Made by a program: the position numbers and the translations under genes. From Anaerolineaceae bacterium (GTDB lineage: Bacteria > Chloroflexota > Anaerolineae > Anaerolineales > Villigracilaceae): 48,824 bases of DNA. Below, in pieces: positions 8,858-17,026 of this stretch. The notes beneath the pieces are model-generated. The model did not search any database and was not told the DNA's origin. It saw nothing but the letters and a program-made list of their open reading frames with translations. Each line of letters starts with the position of its first letter. The first letter of the stretch is position 1. Where the stretch lies: positions 1 to 48,824 of the forward strand of contig VFJR01000006.1 of NCBI GenBank assembly GCA_009885945.1, in the 5' to 3' direction.

Positions 8858-10768
8858 CTACGGCTTTAAATGTTTCGCAAAGAAATCTGCGATGGAGGTA
8901 TAACACACCACGCGATTTTCATATTTAAGCACGTCATGCCCTTCGTTCTCAAAGATCAGCAATTCCAAATCTTTACCTTTGGCTTTTAGCTCGCGCACCA
9001 AATCTTCAGATTCAGCCGCCACCACACGCGGGTCATTTCGTCCTTGAATCACCAGCATAGGCGCGCTCATGTTTTCCATATACGTCTTTGGCGAACGTTC
9101 TTTAAGGAATGCCAGACCTTTTTCTGTTTCGGGGTCAGCCAGCGCAATCTTAAAGTAAGGCTTCCAAGTGGATGGGATTCTCTCCATGAATGTGAGCAAA
9201 TCATAAGGACCGAACATATCGCAAGACGCCGCCCACAGATCAGGATGTTTGCCCGCCAGCATCAGAGTCATATATCCGCCATAAGAGCGCCCTACAACTG
9301 CCGCGCGTTTTGCATCCACGCGTTTATCGTTGGGCAAAATCTTTGTCATAGCATGAACATGATCCAAGCGATCCTGCCCGCCCCAATCTTGATCTACATG
9401 CTTGGTGTAAGAAAGTCCATAGCCAGTAGAACCGCGCGCGTTGGGTACAAACACAGCAAATCCACGCAAGGTCAAGAATTGAATCAACGGCATCGAGAAC
9501 CACGCAAAGTCCGGGCGTTCCTGCCCCTGCGGTCCACCATGAATGTAATACACCACAGGGCGCGCACCAGAATATCCAAGTGACTTGGCAGGCAAATATA
9601 AACGCGCCGAGACTCTCAAGCCGTCATGCGAAGTGAAAGAAGCATCTTCCCCGCCAGAAAGATGTTCAAATGGAATGCCGAGGATTTTCTCATTGGTATG
9701 CAGGTTAATTTTGTTGCGCGCTTTTCCTTCGATCGTATAGATCTGCGTCGGCGATGTAGCTGTTGAAATAGAGAAGACATATAGATCAGCGTCTTCATCA
9801 TATGCCATGTGTTCCAGTTTCCCATTATCAAATGGGCGTTTGCCAATCAAAACATGAATCACATTCATCTCAAGTTTTGATTCGTTAAATACGGCTTCAT
9901 AAGCCCACGAACAACCATCAATGTTATACGAGATCAAAAAGCGATTGTCTTTAAGATGCTCAACGCCTGTCATTTCCCCAATACCTTTGTGTTTAATTCC
10001 CTTTATTTTAATTGGCGCTGCTTCTCCTGGCTTGGCAAGCGCGATATACCCAAGGCTGTATCTATCATCCCAAACTGCGCAGGTCACGATCACGCCCTTT
10101 GCGCTCGGAGAAAATAAAGTGGAACCAAGCCCATTCAACGCAACATTTTCGTCATCTTTTCTTTCTTCAATCGGCTTGCCATAAATCGTTTGAAGATCGT
10201 TTCCTTTGTGTAAGCGCACAACATCATCGCCAACTGTGTATCCTTCTCCCAACAAAAGCTGGCTATGATTTTTATTATATGCCGCTGGATATCTACCCCA
10301 CTCGCTCTCGGTAATTTTTTCCAGCTTGCCTGTCTTTAAATTTCCACGATAGGTTTCGATCAAAGCAACATCGCGCCGTTCTGCTGACAGATAAACAATG
10401 TTTTTATCTTTGTCACACTCGCCTGTATGCACACGGTAGCTCGCAAAAAAATTATCGAAAGCAGGTTCAGGGAAACCGCCATTCAACGGAATCATCATTG
10501 GCTGATAATTTTCATCACCATCTTTATCAATCATCACCAAAATTTTGCCGAGCTTTGAAAATACAAAATACGACGCCCCGCCAATCAACTCCGGGTTTTG
10601 CAAAGCAATATGCGGCGGCAACAACGGCTCTGGCACAGACCCGCCATATCGCATGGCATACAAACTTAACTGCCCCGAAAGATTGCTCAAAAAATACAAG
10701 CGCCCGCGGTCGTGCTGTGGGTACATAAACAAACGTGCAGACATCAAAGATTCAACGCGATAATTCAT
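8858..10768 (-). CDS. S9 family (prolyl oligopeptidase-type) serine peptidase
   Basis: This is an acylaminoacyl-peptidase or dipeptidyl-peptidase-like enzyme that cleaves short peptides. Residues ~1-370 form the beta-propeller (WD40-like) lid and residues ~375-636 the alpha/beta hydrolase domain. The oxyanion region YIHGGPQGQERPDF, the nucleophile motif GRSYGGYM (Ser495), the Asp in VIQGRNDPRV and the His in FENEGHDV complete the catalytic triad. There is no signal peptide, so it is probably cytoplasmic. It is followed immediately by the small membrane protein gene. Confidence 0.92.
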   Translation of the reverse strand: MNYRVESLMSARLFMYPQHDRGRLYFLSNLSGQLSLYAMRYGGSVPEPLLPPHIALQNPELIGGASYFVFSKLGKILVMIDKDGDENYQPMMIPLNGGFPEPAFDNFFASYRVHTGECDKDKNIVYLSAERRDVALIETYRGNLKTGKLEKITESEWGRYPAAYNKNHSQLLLGEGYTVGDDVVRLHKGNDLQTIYGKPIEERKDDENVALNGLGSTLFSPSAKGVIVTCAVWDDRYSLGYIALAKPGEAAPIKIKGIKHKGIGEMTGVEHLKDNRFLISYNIDGCSWAYEAVFNESKLEMNVIHVLIGKRPFDNGKLEHMAYDEDADLYVFSISTATSPTQIYTIEGKARNKINLHTNEKILGIPFEHLSGGEDASFTSHDGLRVSARLYLPAKSLGYSGARPVVYYIHGGPQGQERPDFAWFSMPLIQFLTLRGFAVFVPNARGSTGYGLSYTKHVDQDWGGQDRLDHVHAMTKILPNDKRVDAKRAAVVGRSYGGYMTLMLAGKHPDLWAASCDMFGPYDLLTFMERIPSTWKPYFKIALADPETEKGLAFLKERSPKTYMENMSAPMLVIQGRNDPRVVAAESEDLVRELKAKGKDLELLIFENEGHDVLKYENRVVCYTSIADFFAKHLKP

Positions 10769-10784
10769 GATTCACATCCTTTTT

Positions 10785-10850
10785 TATTATGTCATTGCGA
10801 GGGCGTTCTTACTCTATGCCCGAAGCAATCTGCTAAAGATTGCTCACTTT
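10785..10850. repeat. REP-like element (GTCATTGCGAGG...GAAGCAATCT)
   Basis: The gap between the divergent-looking ends of the S9 peptidase and mnmA genes contains TGTCATTGCGAGGGCG, then CCCGAAGCAATCTGC and AGATTGCTCAC. Its parts are shared with the elements at 1-175 and 41663-41830 (TGCGAG, CGAAGCAATC). It lies between the mnmA stop and the S9 peptidase start and has no coding capacity. Confidence 0.6.
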
Positions 10851-10856
10851 AAAATC

Positions 10857-11918
10857 TTATTGAATAATTCCACCGCCGAGCACTTCCTCATCTACATAAA
10901 ATACCGCCGCCTGACCCGCCGTTACATCTCGAACAGGCGCCTCAAACTTAACCGTAGCCTGATTCGCCTCCAGCGGCGTTACCTCAGCCCAAGCCAACTT
11001 CGCAGAATAACGAATCTTAACTTCAGCGCGAAACGGCTCGTTTGGGATATTACCACTTAACCAATTTACATCTCTGGCAAGTAATTCTGTAGAACCAAGT
11101 TCATCTTCAGTACCAACTACTAACGCATTACTTCCAGCTTGCTTGGTCAATACAAACAAAGGCACCGCCGAGGGAACCCCCAACCCTTTACGTTGACCAA
11201 TTGTATAGTTTGCCAAACCATTATGTTGCCCCACCACCTTACCATCGCGCGTTACGATCTGGCCTGGCTTGAGCATTTCAATTGCATTACGTTGTAAAAA
11301 ATTGCGGTAATCATCCCCCGCCAAAAAACACAGATCCTGGCTATCTTTGCGGGAGGCAGTTGGCAGACCAAATCTCTCCGCAATTTGGCGAATCTCCGTT
11401 TTAGGATAATCTCCCACCGGAAAAAGCGCATGTCTCAGCTTCGCCTGATTCAAGACATGCAAAACATAAGATTGATCCTTGCCCTCATCCACTGCCCGAA
11501 ACAAACGCGTCTTTCGGCTTTCATCTTTTATCTGCTTCGCATAATGCCCCGTCGCCATAAACTCCGCGCCCAAAGCCAAGGCATGGTTAAGCAAAAACTC
11601 CCAACGAATCTTTTTATTACAGATCAAACATGGATTTGGCGTCCCACCTTGAGCATATCCCTCCAGGAAATATTCCACCACCGTTTCTCGAAACACATCT
11701 TTCGCATCCACCACATAAAACGGCACATCCAGAATATTGGCTACACGCCGTGCCTGAGCCATCGAATCTGGCGTACAGCAGCGATTTGTATCTTCCTTGC
11801 CAGGCTCTGACCACAGGCGCAGCATCATACCCGTCACGTCATGACCTTGCTCCTTGAGCAAAGCCGCCGCAACAGAAGAATCCACCCCACCAGACATGGC
11901 AACCACTACTTTTGACAT
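10857..11918 (-). CDS. mnmA: tRNA-specific 2-thiouridylase MnmA
   Basis: MnmA adenylates and thiolates U34 of the Lys, Glu and Gln tRNAs, taking sulfur from a cysteine-desulfurase relay. The PP-loop ATPase motif SGGVDSSVAAALL is at residues 9-21. The two catalytic cysteines are Cys97 (GGTPNPCLIC) and Cys197 (DSQDLCFL). GQRKGLGV and the C-terminal beta-barrel are also present, and the length (353) is normal. The cysteine desulfurase gene lies upstream on the same strand, separated only by the GxxExxY element. The tRNA-Gln gene at 21869 encodes a possible substrate class. Confidence 0.97.
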   Translation of the reverse strand: MSKVVVAMSGGVDSSVAAALLKEQGHDVTGMMLRLWSEPGKEDTNRCCTPDSMAQARRVANILDVPFYVVDAKDVFRETVVEYFLEGYAQGGTPNPCLICNKKIRWEFLLNHALALGAEFMATGHYAKQIKDESRKTRLFRAVDEGKDQSYVLHVLNQAKLRHALFPVGDYPKTEIRQIAERFGLPTASRKDSQDLCFLAGDDYRNFLQRNAIEMLKPGQIVTRDGKVVGQHNGLANYTIGQRKGLGVPSAVPLFVLTKQAGSNALVVGTEDELGSTELLARDVNWLSGNIPNEPFRAEVKIRYSAKLAWAEVTPLEANQATVKFEAPVRDVTAGQAAVFYVDEEVLGGGIIQ

Positions 11919-11924
11919 TAATTA

Positions 11925-12409
11925 TTTAACCAGAGATGAACGGAGATGAACATAGATATTAAAACCAACTACTTATTTTTCTTCCAGTTTGGGGATGGGT
12001 ACAAACGTCTAATTTGTATTTTAGGTTTTCCAAAGTTGATAAGTAAACCTGTCGGAAAACCTGTTGCTCTTAAATAATTTAGGGCTTGAGCCAAATGTTC
12101 GTCTGTTAACTCTGAAACTGCCTTCAATTCTATCAATACTTTTCCTTCAACAAGCAAATCTGCGTAGAACTCACCTACAATCACACCGTCAAACAAAACT
12201 TTAATTGGATATTGTTGAATCACATCAATTTTATTTTTTCTCAATAAATGGAAGAATGAATTTTCATACACTTTTTCCACAAACCCAGAGCCGAGAATAT
12301 TACTAACCTCATAAGCAATGCCTATAACTCTCTTGGTTAACTCGTCTAACTCTCCATCACCCATAATAATCCTTCAAAAAATGTTTATCTTGTTTATCTC
12401 TGGTTTAAA
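11925..12409. mobile_element. Candidate mobile gene cassette: GxxExxY gene between inverted repeats
   Basis: A ~29-bp arm at 11925-11953 (core CCAGAGATGAAC then AGATGAACAT) is repeated in inverted orientation at 12381-12409 (reverse complement core CCAGAGATAAAC then AGATAAACAT). The arms differ at three G/A positions plus small indels. They enclose exactly one gene, the GxxExxY ORF. The right arm forms the last codons and stop of the cysteine desulfurase gene. The left arm lies just before the mnmA start. This is the layout expected of an insertion into an ancestral iscS-mnmA pair. No target duplication was confidently identified. Confidence 0.6.
11969..12364 (-). CDS. GxxExxY family protein (PD-(D/E)XK-nuclease-like fold)
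   Basis: The family is named after its motif, seen here as GSGFVEKVYENSF (Gly, Glu and Tyr correctly spaced, about residues 26-38). Further family blocks are YPIKVLFDGVIVGEFYADLLVEGKVLIELKAVSELTDEHLAQALNYLRATG and GLLINFGKPKIQIRR. The D-(x)n-E-x-K arrangement (ADLLVEG...IELKAV) resembles the PD-(D/E)XK nuclease core, but no activity is established for the family as far as I know. GAAGGA precedes the ATG. The gene sits alone between inverted repeats inside the iscS-mnmA cluster. The AT-rich sequence of the ORF differs from its neighbours, consistent with transfer. Confidence 0.9.
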   Translation of the reverse strand: MGDGELDELTKRVIGIAYEVSNILGSGFVEKVYENSFFHLLRKNKIDVIQQYPIKVLFDGVIVGEFYADLLVEGKVLIELKAVSELTDEHLAQALNYLRATGFPTGLLINFGKPKIQIRRLYPSPNWKKNK

Positions 12410-13548
12410 TTACGAGCTTTTTCAACCAATGAAGGCAATATTTTCAAAAACGAATCTACGTCAGCAACCGTATTATCTTTACCCAAAGTAACCCGCAATG
12501 AGCCTAAGCCCCACTCACGCGGCAAGCCCAAGGTGTTCATTACTTCGCTGGGCTCAGGGTTGCCCGTTTTGCACGCCGAGCCAGAAGAACAGGCAAAGCC
12601 AGCAGCATCCAATAGAGTCAATAATAAATTACCATCTACATCTTTAAATACAAAACTGGCATGGTGAGGCAAGCGCACGTTCATATCACCTGTCAATTGA
12701 GAATCGGGAATTGTTTCTAAAACAGCGCCGATGATTTTGTCGCGCAAAGGCTGAACATGTTTAATACGTTGCTCGCGTTCTTGAGCTGTCAACTTTAGCG
12801 ACTCTGCAAAGCCAACGATGTAGGCTACGTTTTGAGTACCTGCACGGAGATTATTCTCTTGTCCGCCGCCAGTGTTGTGAGAAATGAGCGGCGTTCCTTT
12901 ACGAACATATAATGCCCCAACCCCTTTGGGTCCATAAAATTTATGCGAACCCAGCGACATCATATCTACACTTAGAACTTGTACGTCTACGGGCAAATAC
13001 GCCGCCGCTTGAACTGCGTCAGTGTGAAAGAGGATTCCGTTGGCGCGGCAGATTTCAGCGAGGTCGCGAAGCGGGTTGATCGTCCCAATTTCATTATTGG
13101 CATACATCACCGAGACCAATCCAGTATTGTTGCAAATCGCCTTGCTCACAACTTCAGCAGTAACCATGCCCTGCGCGTTGACATCCAACCATTCAGGTAA
13201 AAAGCCGTAATGCTTACCAAGTTGTTCAATTGTTTTTGTAACAGCAGGATGTTCGGCGCGTGAAGCAAGAATCCATTGCGAACCGTTTTTTTCACGCATC
13301 CCTAACGCCCCGCCGCGAATGGCAAGGTTATCTGATTCTGAGCCGCAAGACGTGAAAATAATTTCAGCGGGTAAACAATTTAAAAAAGACGCAACCATCT
13401 CACGCGCAGATTCGATCGCAGCTTCGGCTTTCTGCCCATAACGATGAATGGATGATGGGTTGCCAAAAGATTCCGTGAGGTATGGCATCATCGCATCTAA
13501 GACACGGGGATCAATTGGAGTAGTAGCGGAGTAGTCGAAATAGATCAT
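12394..13548 (-). CDS. iscS: Cysteine desulfurase (IscS/NifS class)
   Basis: This PLP enzyme converts cysteine to alanine and an enzyme-bound persulfide, supplying sulfur for Fe-S clusters and tRNA thiolation. The signature YFDYSATTPIDPRVLDAM starts the protein. PLP-binding features are His100, the TDAVQ segment and Lys203 in SLGSHKFYGPKG. The mobile-loop catalytic Cys326 lies in ACSSGSACKTG. The next functional gene on the strand is mnmA, its expected sulfur acceptor. The last codons (LNQR-stop) are encoded by the inverted-repeat arm of the GxxExxY cassette, so the native C-terminus may have been replaced. The PLP enzyme core is complete. Confidence 0.95.
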   Translation of the reverse strand: MIYFDYSATTPIDPRVLDAMMPYLTESFGNPSSIHRYGQKAEAAIESAREMVASFLNCLPAEIIFTSCGSESDNLAIRGGALGMREKNGSQWILASRAEHPAVTKTIEQLGKHYGFLPEWLDVNAQGMVTAEVVSKAICNNTGLVSVMYANNEIGTINPLRDLAEICRANGILFHTDAVQAAAYLPVDVQVLSVDMMSLGSHKFYGPKGVGALYVRKGTPLISHNTGGGQENNLRAGTQNVAYIVGFAESLKLTAQEREQRIKHVQPLRDKIIGAVLETIPDSQLTGDMNVRLPHHASFVFKDVDGNLLLTLLDAAGFACSSGSACKTGNPEPSEVMNTLGLPREWGLGSLRVTLGKDNTVADVDSFLKILPSLVEKARNLNQR

Positions 13549-13565
13549 GGAAATGAAACGTTGTG

Positions 13566-14645
13566 CTATTTCCTACGAGCTGGACGCGCCGGCGCTTTGG
13601 CTGGCTTTGATTTGGTTTTGGCAGGTTTCGTTTTTGCACCAACAGTTGTAGTTTTCTTCTTGCTCACCAATTTTTTTGCCGATGTAGATTTTACAGCGCT
13701 TGACTTTCTGGTTAAAGATTTAGCCGCTACTAAAGCAAGAGGAATGTCTGACAATTCTTTCAACTTCCTCCCAGTCTTGTTCTGACTCGAAAGGGTGTAT
13801 CCATCCTGCCAGTCACTAGCGAAAGCGGCTTGCAATTTTCCATAGCGGATCAGCAATATCACAATGCCTACAATGGACATTATTAAAGATGCCAGCATTG
13901 TATATGTGACAATCGAGTCACCGATGCGCGGTTGATCCGGGCGGAATAATTCAATCACAGTTCTTGAGAGCCCAGCTAGAATTAGCCACACTCCAAAAAT
14001 TGTGCCTGCTTTAAAGCTTTCTTGATAACGGCGCGCAAGCCATAATAAGAAAAGCACGATTGCTACATTTAATATCATTTCATATGCAAAGGTCGGGTGA
14101 AAGCGCGTCGTTTCCACTGGGAATTGGCTGGCTGGGTAGCTAGGCAAACGATGGTCAGCAGCAATAGAAATACCCCATATTAAATTAGTTGGCGGACCAT
14201 ATAATTCCTGATTAATAAAATTCGCAGGTCTTGCAACTGCCTGCCCTAACAATACAGCAGGCGCAATAGAGTCTAAGAAGAGCCAGATGTCCATGCGATT
14301 CTTGTTCAAGTAATACAATAAGGCAATTCCGCCAAACAATAACCCGCCAAAAAAATGCAGCCCCCCTGCGCGAATATTTAATATTTCCAAAGGTTTAGTC
14401 AAATATAGAGAATTTCCGCCAAGTGTCGCGTTGACTACAAACCATAAACGAGCGCCAATTAAGCCGACAGGCAATACCCAAACCAACGCATCCCAAATCA
14501 CCTCACCATTTTCGCCGCGCCGAGAGATTTCTTTCTCTGCAAGCCAAGTGCCGGCAACTGCGCCCAGCATAACGATCACGCCATACCAATATAGCGGAAA
14601 CTGATATCCAAAAATATTAAACGTGTAAATTACAGGGTCAATCAT
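13566..14645 (-). CDS. lgt: Prolipoprotein diacylglyceryl transferase Lgt with a basic C-terminal tail
   Basis: Lgt moves diacylglycerol from phosphatidylglycerol to the lipobox cysteine, the first step of lipoprotein maturation. The lipoproteins in this window are its likely clients. The first helix FPLYWYGVIVMLGAVAG, the Lgt signature around GQAVARPANFINQELYGPPT, and FHPTFAYEMILNV with the later GLSRTVIELFR all match. The last ~55 residues are a Lys/Ala/Pro-rich, histone H1-like tail that is not part of the enzyme core. I chose the ATG at 14645, since GAGG lies seven bases upstream. A GTG two codons earlier abuts that site. The gene lies 17 bases upstream of iscS. Confidence 0.95.
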   Translation of the reverse strand: MIDPVIYTFNIFGYQFPLYWYGVIVMLGAVAGTWLAEKEISRRGENGEVIWDALVWVLPVGLIGARLWFVVNATLGGNSLYLTKPLEILNIRAGGLHFFGGLLFGGIALLYYLNKNRMDIWLFLDSIAPAVLLGQAVARPANFINQELYGPPTNLIWGISIAADHRLPSYPASQFPVETTRFHPTFAYEMILNVAIVLFLLWLARRYQESFKAGTIFGVWLILAGLSRTVIELFRPDQPRIGDSIVTYTMLASLIMSIVGIVILLIRYGKLQAAFASDWQDGYTLSSQNKTGRKLKELSDIPLALVAAKSLTRKSSAVKSTSAKKLVSKKKTTTVGAKTKPAKTKSKPAKAPARPARRK

Positions 14646-14670
14646 ATTCACCTCATTAAGAATATTTATT

Positions 14671-14690
14671 TCTTCAAACTAGTTTGAAGA
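14671..14690. promoter_or_regulatory. Perfect 20-bp palindrome, candidate operator
   Basis: TCTTCAAACTAGTTTGAAGA is an exact palindrome in the space between lgt (minus) and the ankyrin gene (plus). It overlaps a possible -35 element (TTGAAG) of the plus-strand promoter. It also overlaps the expected start site downstream of a minus-strand TATAAT (complement of 14690-14695). The position suits a dimeric repressor acting on both genes. This is inference from symmetry and position. Confidence 0.5.
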
Positions 14691-14715
14691 TTATATCACC
14701 GCGAAAAGGTATAAT
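14684..14715 (+). promoter_or_regulatory. Candidate sigma70-type promoter of the ankyrin gene
   Basis: A consensus TATAAT at 14710-14715 lies 23 bases before the ATG at 14739. The only -35-like hexamer (TTGAAG, 14684-14689) has a long 20-base spacer, so only the -10 part is convincing. Confidence 0.45.
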
Positions 14716-14738
14716 CTAATAAACACAGGAGACAAGAT

Positions 14739-15134
14739 ATGGAAACTAAACCTGCATTAGACTCAAAAATCGTTTTTGAATTTGTCGGCAAAGCTCATGC
14801 TGATCTTGAACGCGTCAAAGAGCTTCTTGCCCAGCAACCTGGATTGGTAAATGCATCTTGGGATTGGGGCGCTGGCGACTGGGAAACCGCCCTTGGTGCG
14901 GCGGCGCACATGGGACGCAAAGATATTGCCAATTACCTACTTGAACATGGAGCGCGTCTCGATCTATATGCCGCGGCAATGCTTGGCAAACTGGAAATCG
15001 TTCAAACAATTTTAATGACATATCCTGATGCAAAAAATATCCCCGGTCCACACGGCATCCCGTTGATTGTCCACGCGCAAGCAGGCGGAGACGATTCTAA
15101 GCATGTGCTGGAATTCCTGCAATCGCTTCAGTAA
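14739..15134 (+). CDS. Ankyrin-repeat protein
   Basis: This short soluble protein (131 residues) has about three ankyrin repeats. The clearest is GDWETALGAAAHMGRKDIANYLLEHGARLDL at ~45-77, followed by YAAAMLGKLEIVQTILMTYP and a C-terminal copy. An N-terminal helix pair (HADLERVKELLAQQPGLVNASWD) starts the stack. Ankyrin stacks bind other proteins, but no partner can be named. AGGAGA precedes the start. There is no signal peptide. Confidence 0.85.
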   Translation: METKPALDSKIVFEFVGKAHADLERVKELLAQQPGLVNASWDWGAGDWETALGAAAHMGRKDIANYLLEHGARLDLYAAAMLGKLEIVQTILMTYPDAKNIPGPHGIPLIVHAQAGGDDSKHVLEFLQSLQ

Positions 15135-15173
15135 TAAAAAGTCAGTCAAAAAAAACACAAACAAGGAGAGAAA

Positions 15174-15890
15174 ATGAATAAGCCATATCGAGTTCTATTA
15201 ATGATGATGATCAGTTTATTTTTACTAGCCTGCGCCACTATAATGAACGGAGTATCGAGCCCTGATGTTGATAATAACCACCCTTCTACAAAAGCCCTGC
15301 CCACAGAAGCACCAGTTACAACCGGCAATGTTATTTATAAAGACGATTTCAGCACAGAAAATGATGTGGTTGAGACCTATCAAGACAAAGACGGGATGAC
15401 GGGATTTTCAAACGGCGTATTTTCCATACAAAGCTTTAGTGATTTATGGACATGGTCTCGTATTTCAATTGAATCTACAGACAGTTATATAGACGTAGAC
15501 ATTGAACAGGCTTCGGGGCCGCCTGATAACAACGCCGGCTATGGCGTGGTTTGCCGATTAAATCATAATGACACCGACGGATCTTCAGGGTACGTGTTCG
15601 CCATCAGCGGCGACGGATACGGGGTAATTATTAAGATCGAAAAAAACGAGCTTTCTGCTCTTGCAGATTGGAAATTTTCAAGTGCGGTCAATGAAGTCAA
15701 TGCAAGTAATCATATACGGGCATCCTGCATTGGCGATCAATTAACACTAGAAGTTAACGGAGAAGTAATCGCAGAAACCACCGATTCTAGCTACACATCT
15801 GGCGACGCGGGGTTTGCCGCCGCATCCTTTAACGAAACCTTCTTAATCGTGGAAGCTCATTTCGACAATCTTGTTATTAGCGAACCATAA
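15174..15890 (+). CDS. Lipoprotein with a concanavalin-like (DUF1080/LamG-type) domain
   Basis: The N-terminus MNKPYRVLLMMMISLFLLAC carries a lipobox (LLAC, Cys20), so the mature protein should be membrane-anchored. A short disordered linker leads to a beta-rich domain starting YKDDFSTENDVVETY. It has the alternating pattern of jelly-roll domains (GVFSIQSFSDLWTWSRISI, YGVVCRLNHNDTDGSSGYVFAIS, HIRASCIGDQLTLEVNGEVIAET, FDNLVI). Such domains usually bind carbohydrate. The function here is unknown. GGAGAG precedes the ATG, and a perfect bidirectional terminator follows. Confidence 0.78.
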   Translation: MNKPYRVLLMMMISLFLLACATIMNGVSSPDVDNNHPSTKALPTEAPVTTGNVIYKDDFSTENDVVETYQDKDGMTGFSNGVFSIQSFSDLWTWSRISIESTDSYIDVDIEQASGPPDNNAGYGVVCRLNHNDTDGSSGYVFAISGDGYGVIIKIEKNELSALADWKFSSAVNEVNASNHIRASCIGDQLTLEVNGEVIAETTDSSYTSGDAGFAAASFNETFLIVEAHFDNLVISEP

Positions 15891-15901
15891 CATCACTAAA
15901 C

Positions 15902-15947
15902 AGGGATAAAAAAACCGATTCATATTCGAATCGGTTTTTTTATCCCT
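15902..15947. terminator. Strong bidirectional terminator
   Basis: A perfect 20-bp stem (AGGGATAAAAAAACCGATTC with its complement) closes a 6-base loop and has internal A- and T-tracts on both sides. It separates the convergent lipoprotein and ATP-grasp genes. Confidence 0.9.
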
Positions 15948-15983
15948 CAAAAAGAATCAGCGCTTAAACACTGAGTTAGCGCA

Positions 15984-16940
15984 CTACTGAATATTCTTTC
16001 TCGCCAACGCAGAACGAAATATTTTTTCAAAAAACCCTTTATACCCTTGGTCATCGTACAAGATCATATAATCTGCAGGACCATATTCCTCAGGCTTAAA
16101 CATAATACCGCCGTTGGGATTGATCTCCAAAATAAATAGCTCACCCTGCTCATTCATACGAATATCACAGCGTCCATAACCAGCAATACCCATAGCGAGG
16201 AACATTCTTTTCGCAATTTCATGCAAATGTGCGATCAATTCTTCATCGGTCACTCTTTTAAAATCAAAAACTACGTCATAATTCCACTTCACGTCAACAT
16301 GCCAAAATTCTTCTCCAGGCGGAAAAACCAATTCAGCAGGCGGGTATGCAAATGGCTTGCTTAGGTCGTCCGCATTTTCAACCACCAACACATTAAATTC
16401 TTTGCCAACAATAAACTCTTCCATGCGGGCCGCGCCAAACTCTGTACAAATTCTTTCTACTTGTGCACACACTTGCTCTAGCGTATCTGCGCGGGATTCA
16501 CGCGTCATGCCGGTACTGCCATAACTCTTCGGATGTTTGATCATAATTGGATAGCGCAAATTTTTCACCAATTTTTTTGCTTCTTCCGCATTTTTCACCT
16601 GATACCCCTTCACAAAATTAACTCCATTGGCATCTGCGATCGCCTGCATCTCTTCACGGGTAGGGTCATAACAATTGGAGCGCGCCCCGGTAAAAGACAA
16701 GTTCAGCTTTTCCAGCGCATCAACTACTTCAGCTCCCTCATACTCCAAAGGATCATCCCCATCCATCTCGTAGCCTTCACAAAGATTCAAAAAAACATCA
16801 AACTCATTTTTCTCAGCAAGCGGCTTTAAAACATCCATCACAGGCGCGTGCATGGTCACCATCTTCCAATCAAAATCTTTGATATAAGGCGATGGGTCAA
16901 AATTCTTAATTTCTTCGTCAGACAAAATACATACGCGCAT
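15984..16940 (-). CDS. ATP-grasp ligase related to D-alanine-D-alanine ligase
   Basis: ATP-grasp enzymes join a carboxylate to an amine, or to a second amino acid, through an acyl phosphate. The N-terminal domain has VFLNLCEGYEMDGDDPLEYEGAEVVDALEKLNLSFTGA, in the style of D-Ala-D-Ala ligases. The ATP-grasp core shows YPIMIKHPKSYGSTGM, RMEEFIVGKEFNVLVVE, GIAGYGRCDIRMNEQGELFILEINPNGG with the Mg-binding Glu/Asn, and a C-terminal tail. The length is slightly short and Ddl-specific substrate motifs are not all evident. A specific D-Ala ligase role is unproven, and a peptide or other amino-acid ligase is equally possible. Confidence 0.82.
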   Translation of the reverse strand: MRVCILSDEEIKNFDPSPYIKDFDWKMVTMHAPVMDVLKPLAEKNEFDVFLNLCEGYEMDGDDPLEYEGAEVVDALEKLNLSFTGARSNCYDPTREEMQAIADANGVNFVKGYQVKNAEEAKKLVKNLRYPIMIKHPKSYGSTGMTRESRADTLEQVCAQVERICTEFGAARMEEFIVGKEFNVLVVENADDLSKPFAYPPAELVFPPGEEFWHVDVKWNYDVVFDFKRVTDEELIAHLHEIAKRMFLAMGIAGYGRCDIRMNEQGELFILEINPNGGIMFKPEEYGPADYMILYDDQGYKGFFEKIFRSALARKNIQ

Positions 16941-17026
16941 GCGTCACCTCTTAAAATGGAGTAAACGAACATTATCACAAAATCAAGCACGATACAATGT
17001 TAAGCAAAGTCTAATATAATACTGCC

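Noticed and set aside
9044-9583. 179-codon plus-strand frame inside the S9 peptidase gene
   Set aside because: It is a composition shadow of the peptidase gene, which has a complete catalytic triad on the other strand.
15984-16940. Definite D-Ala-D-Ala ligase (ddl)
   Set aside because: The ATP-grasp core is clear, but the Ddl-specific substrate motifs are incomplete and no cell-wall genes adjoin.
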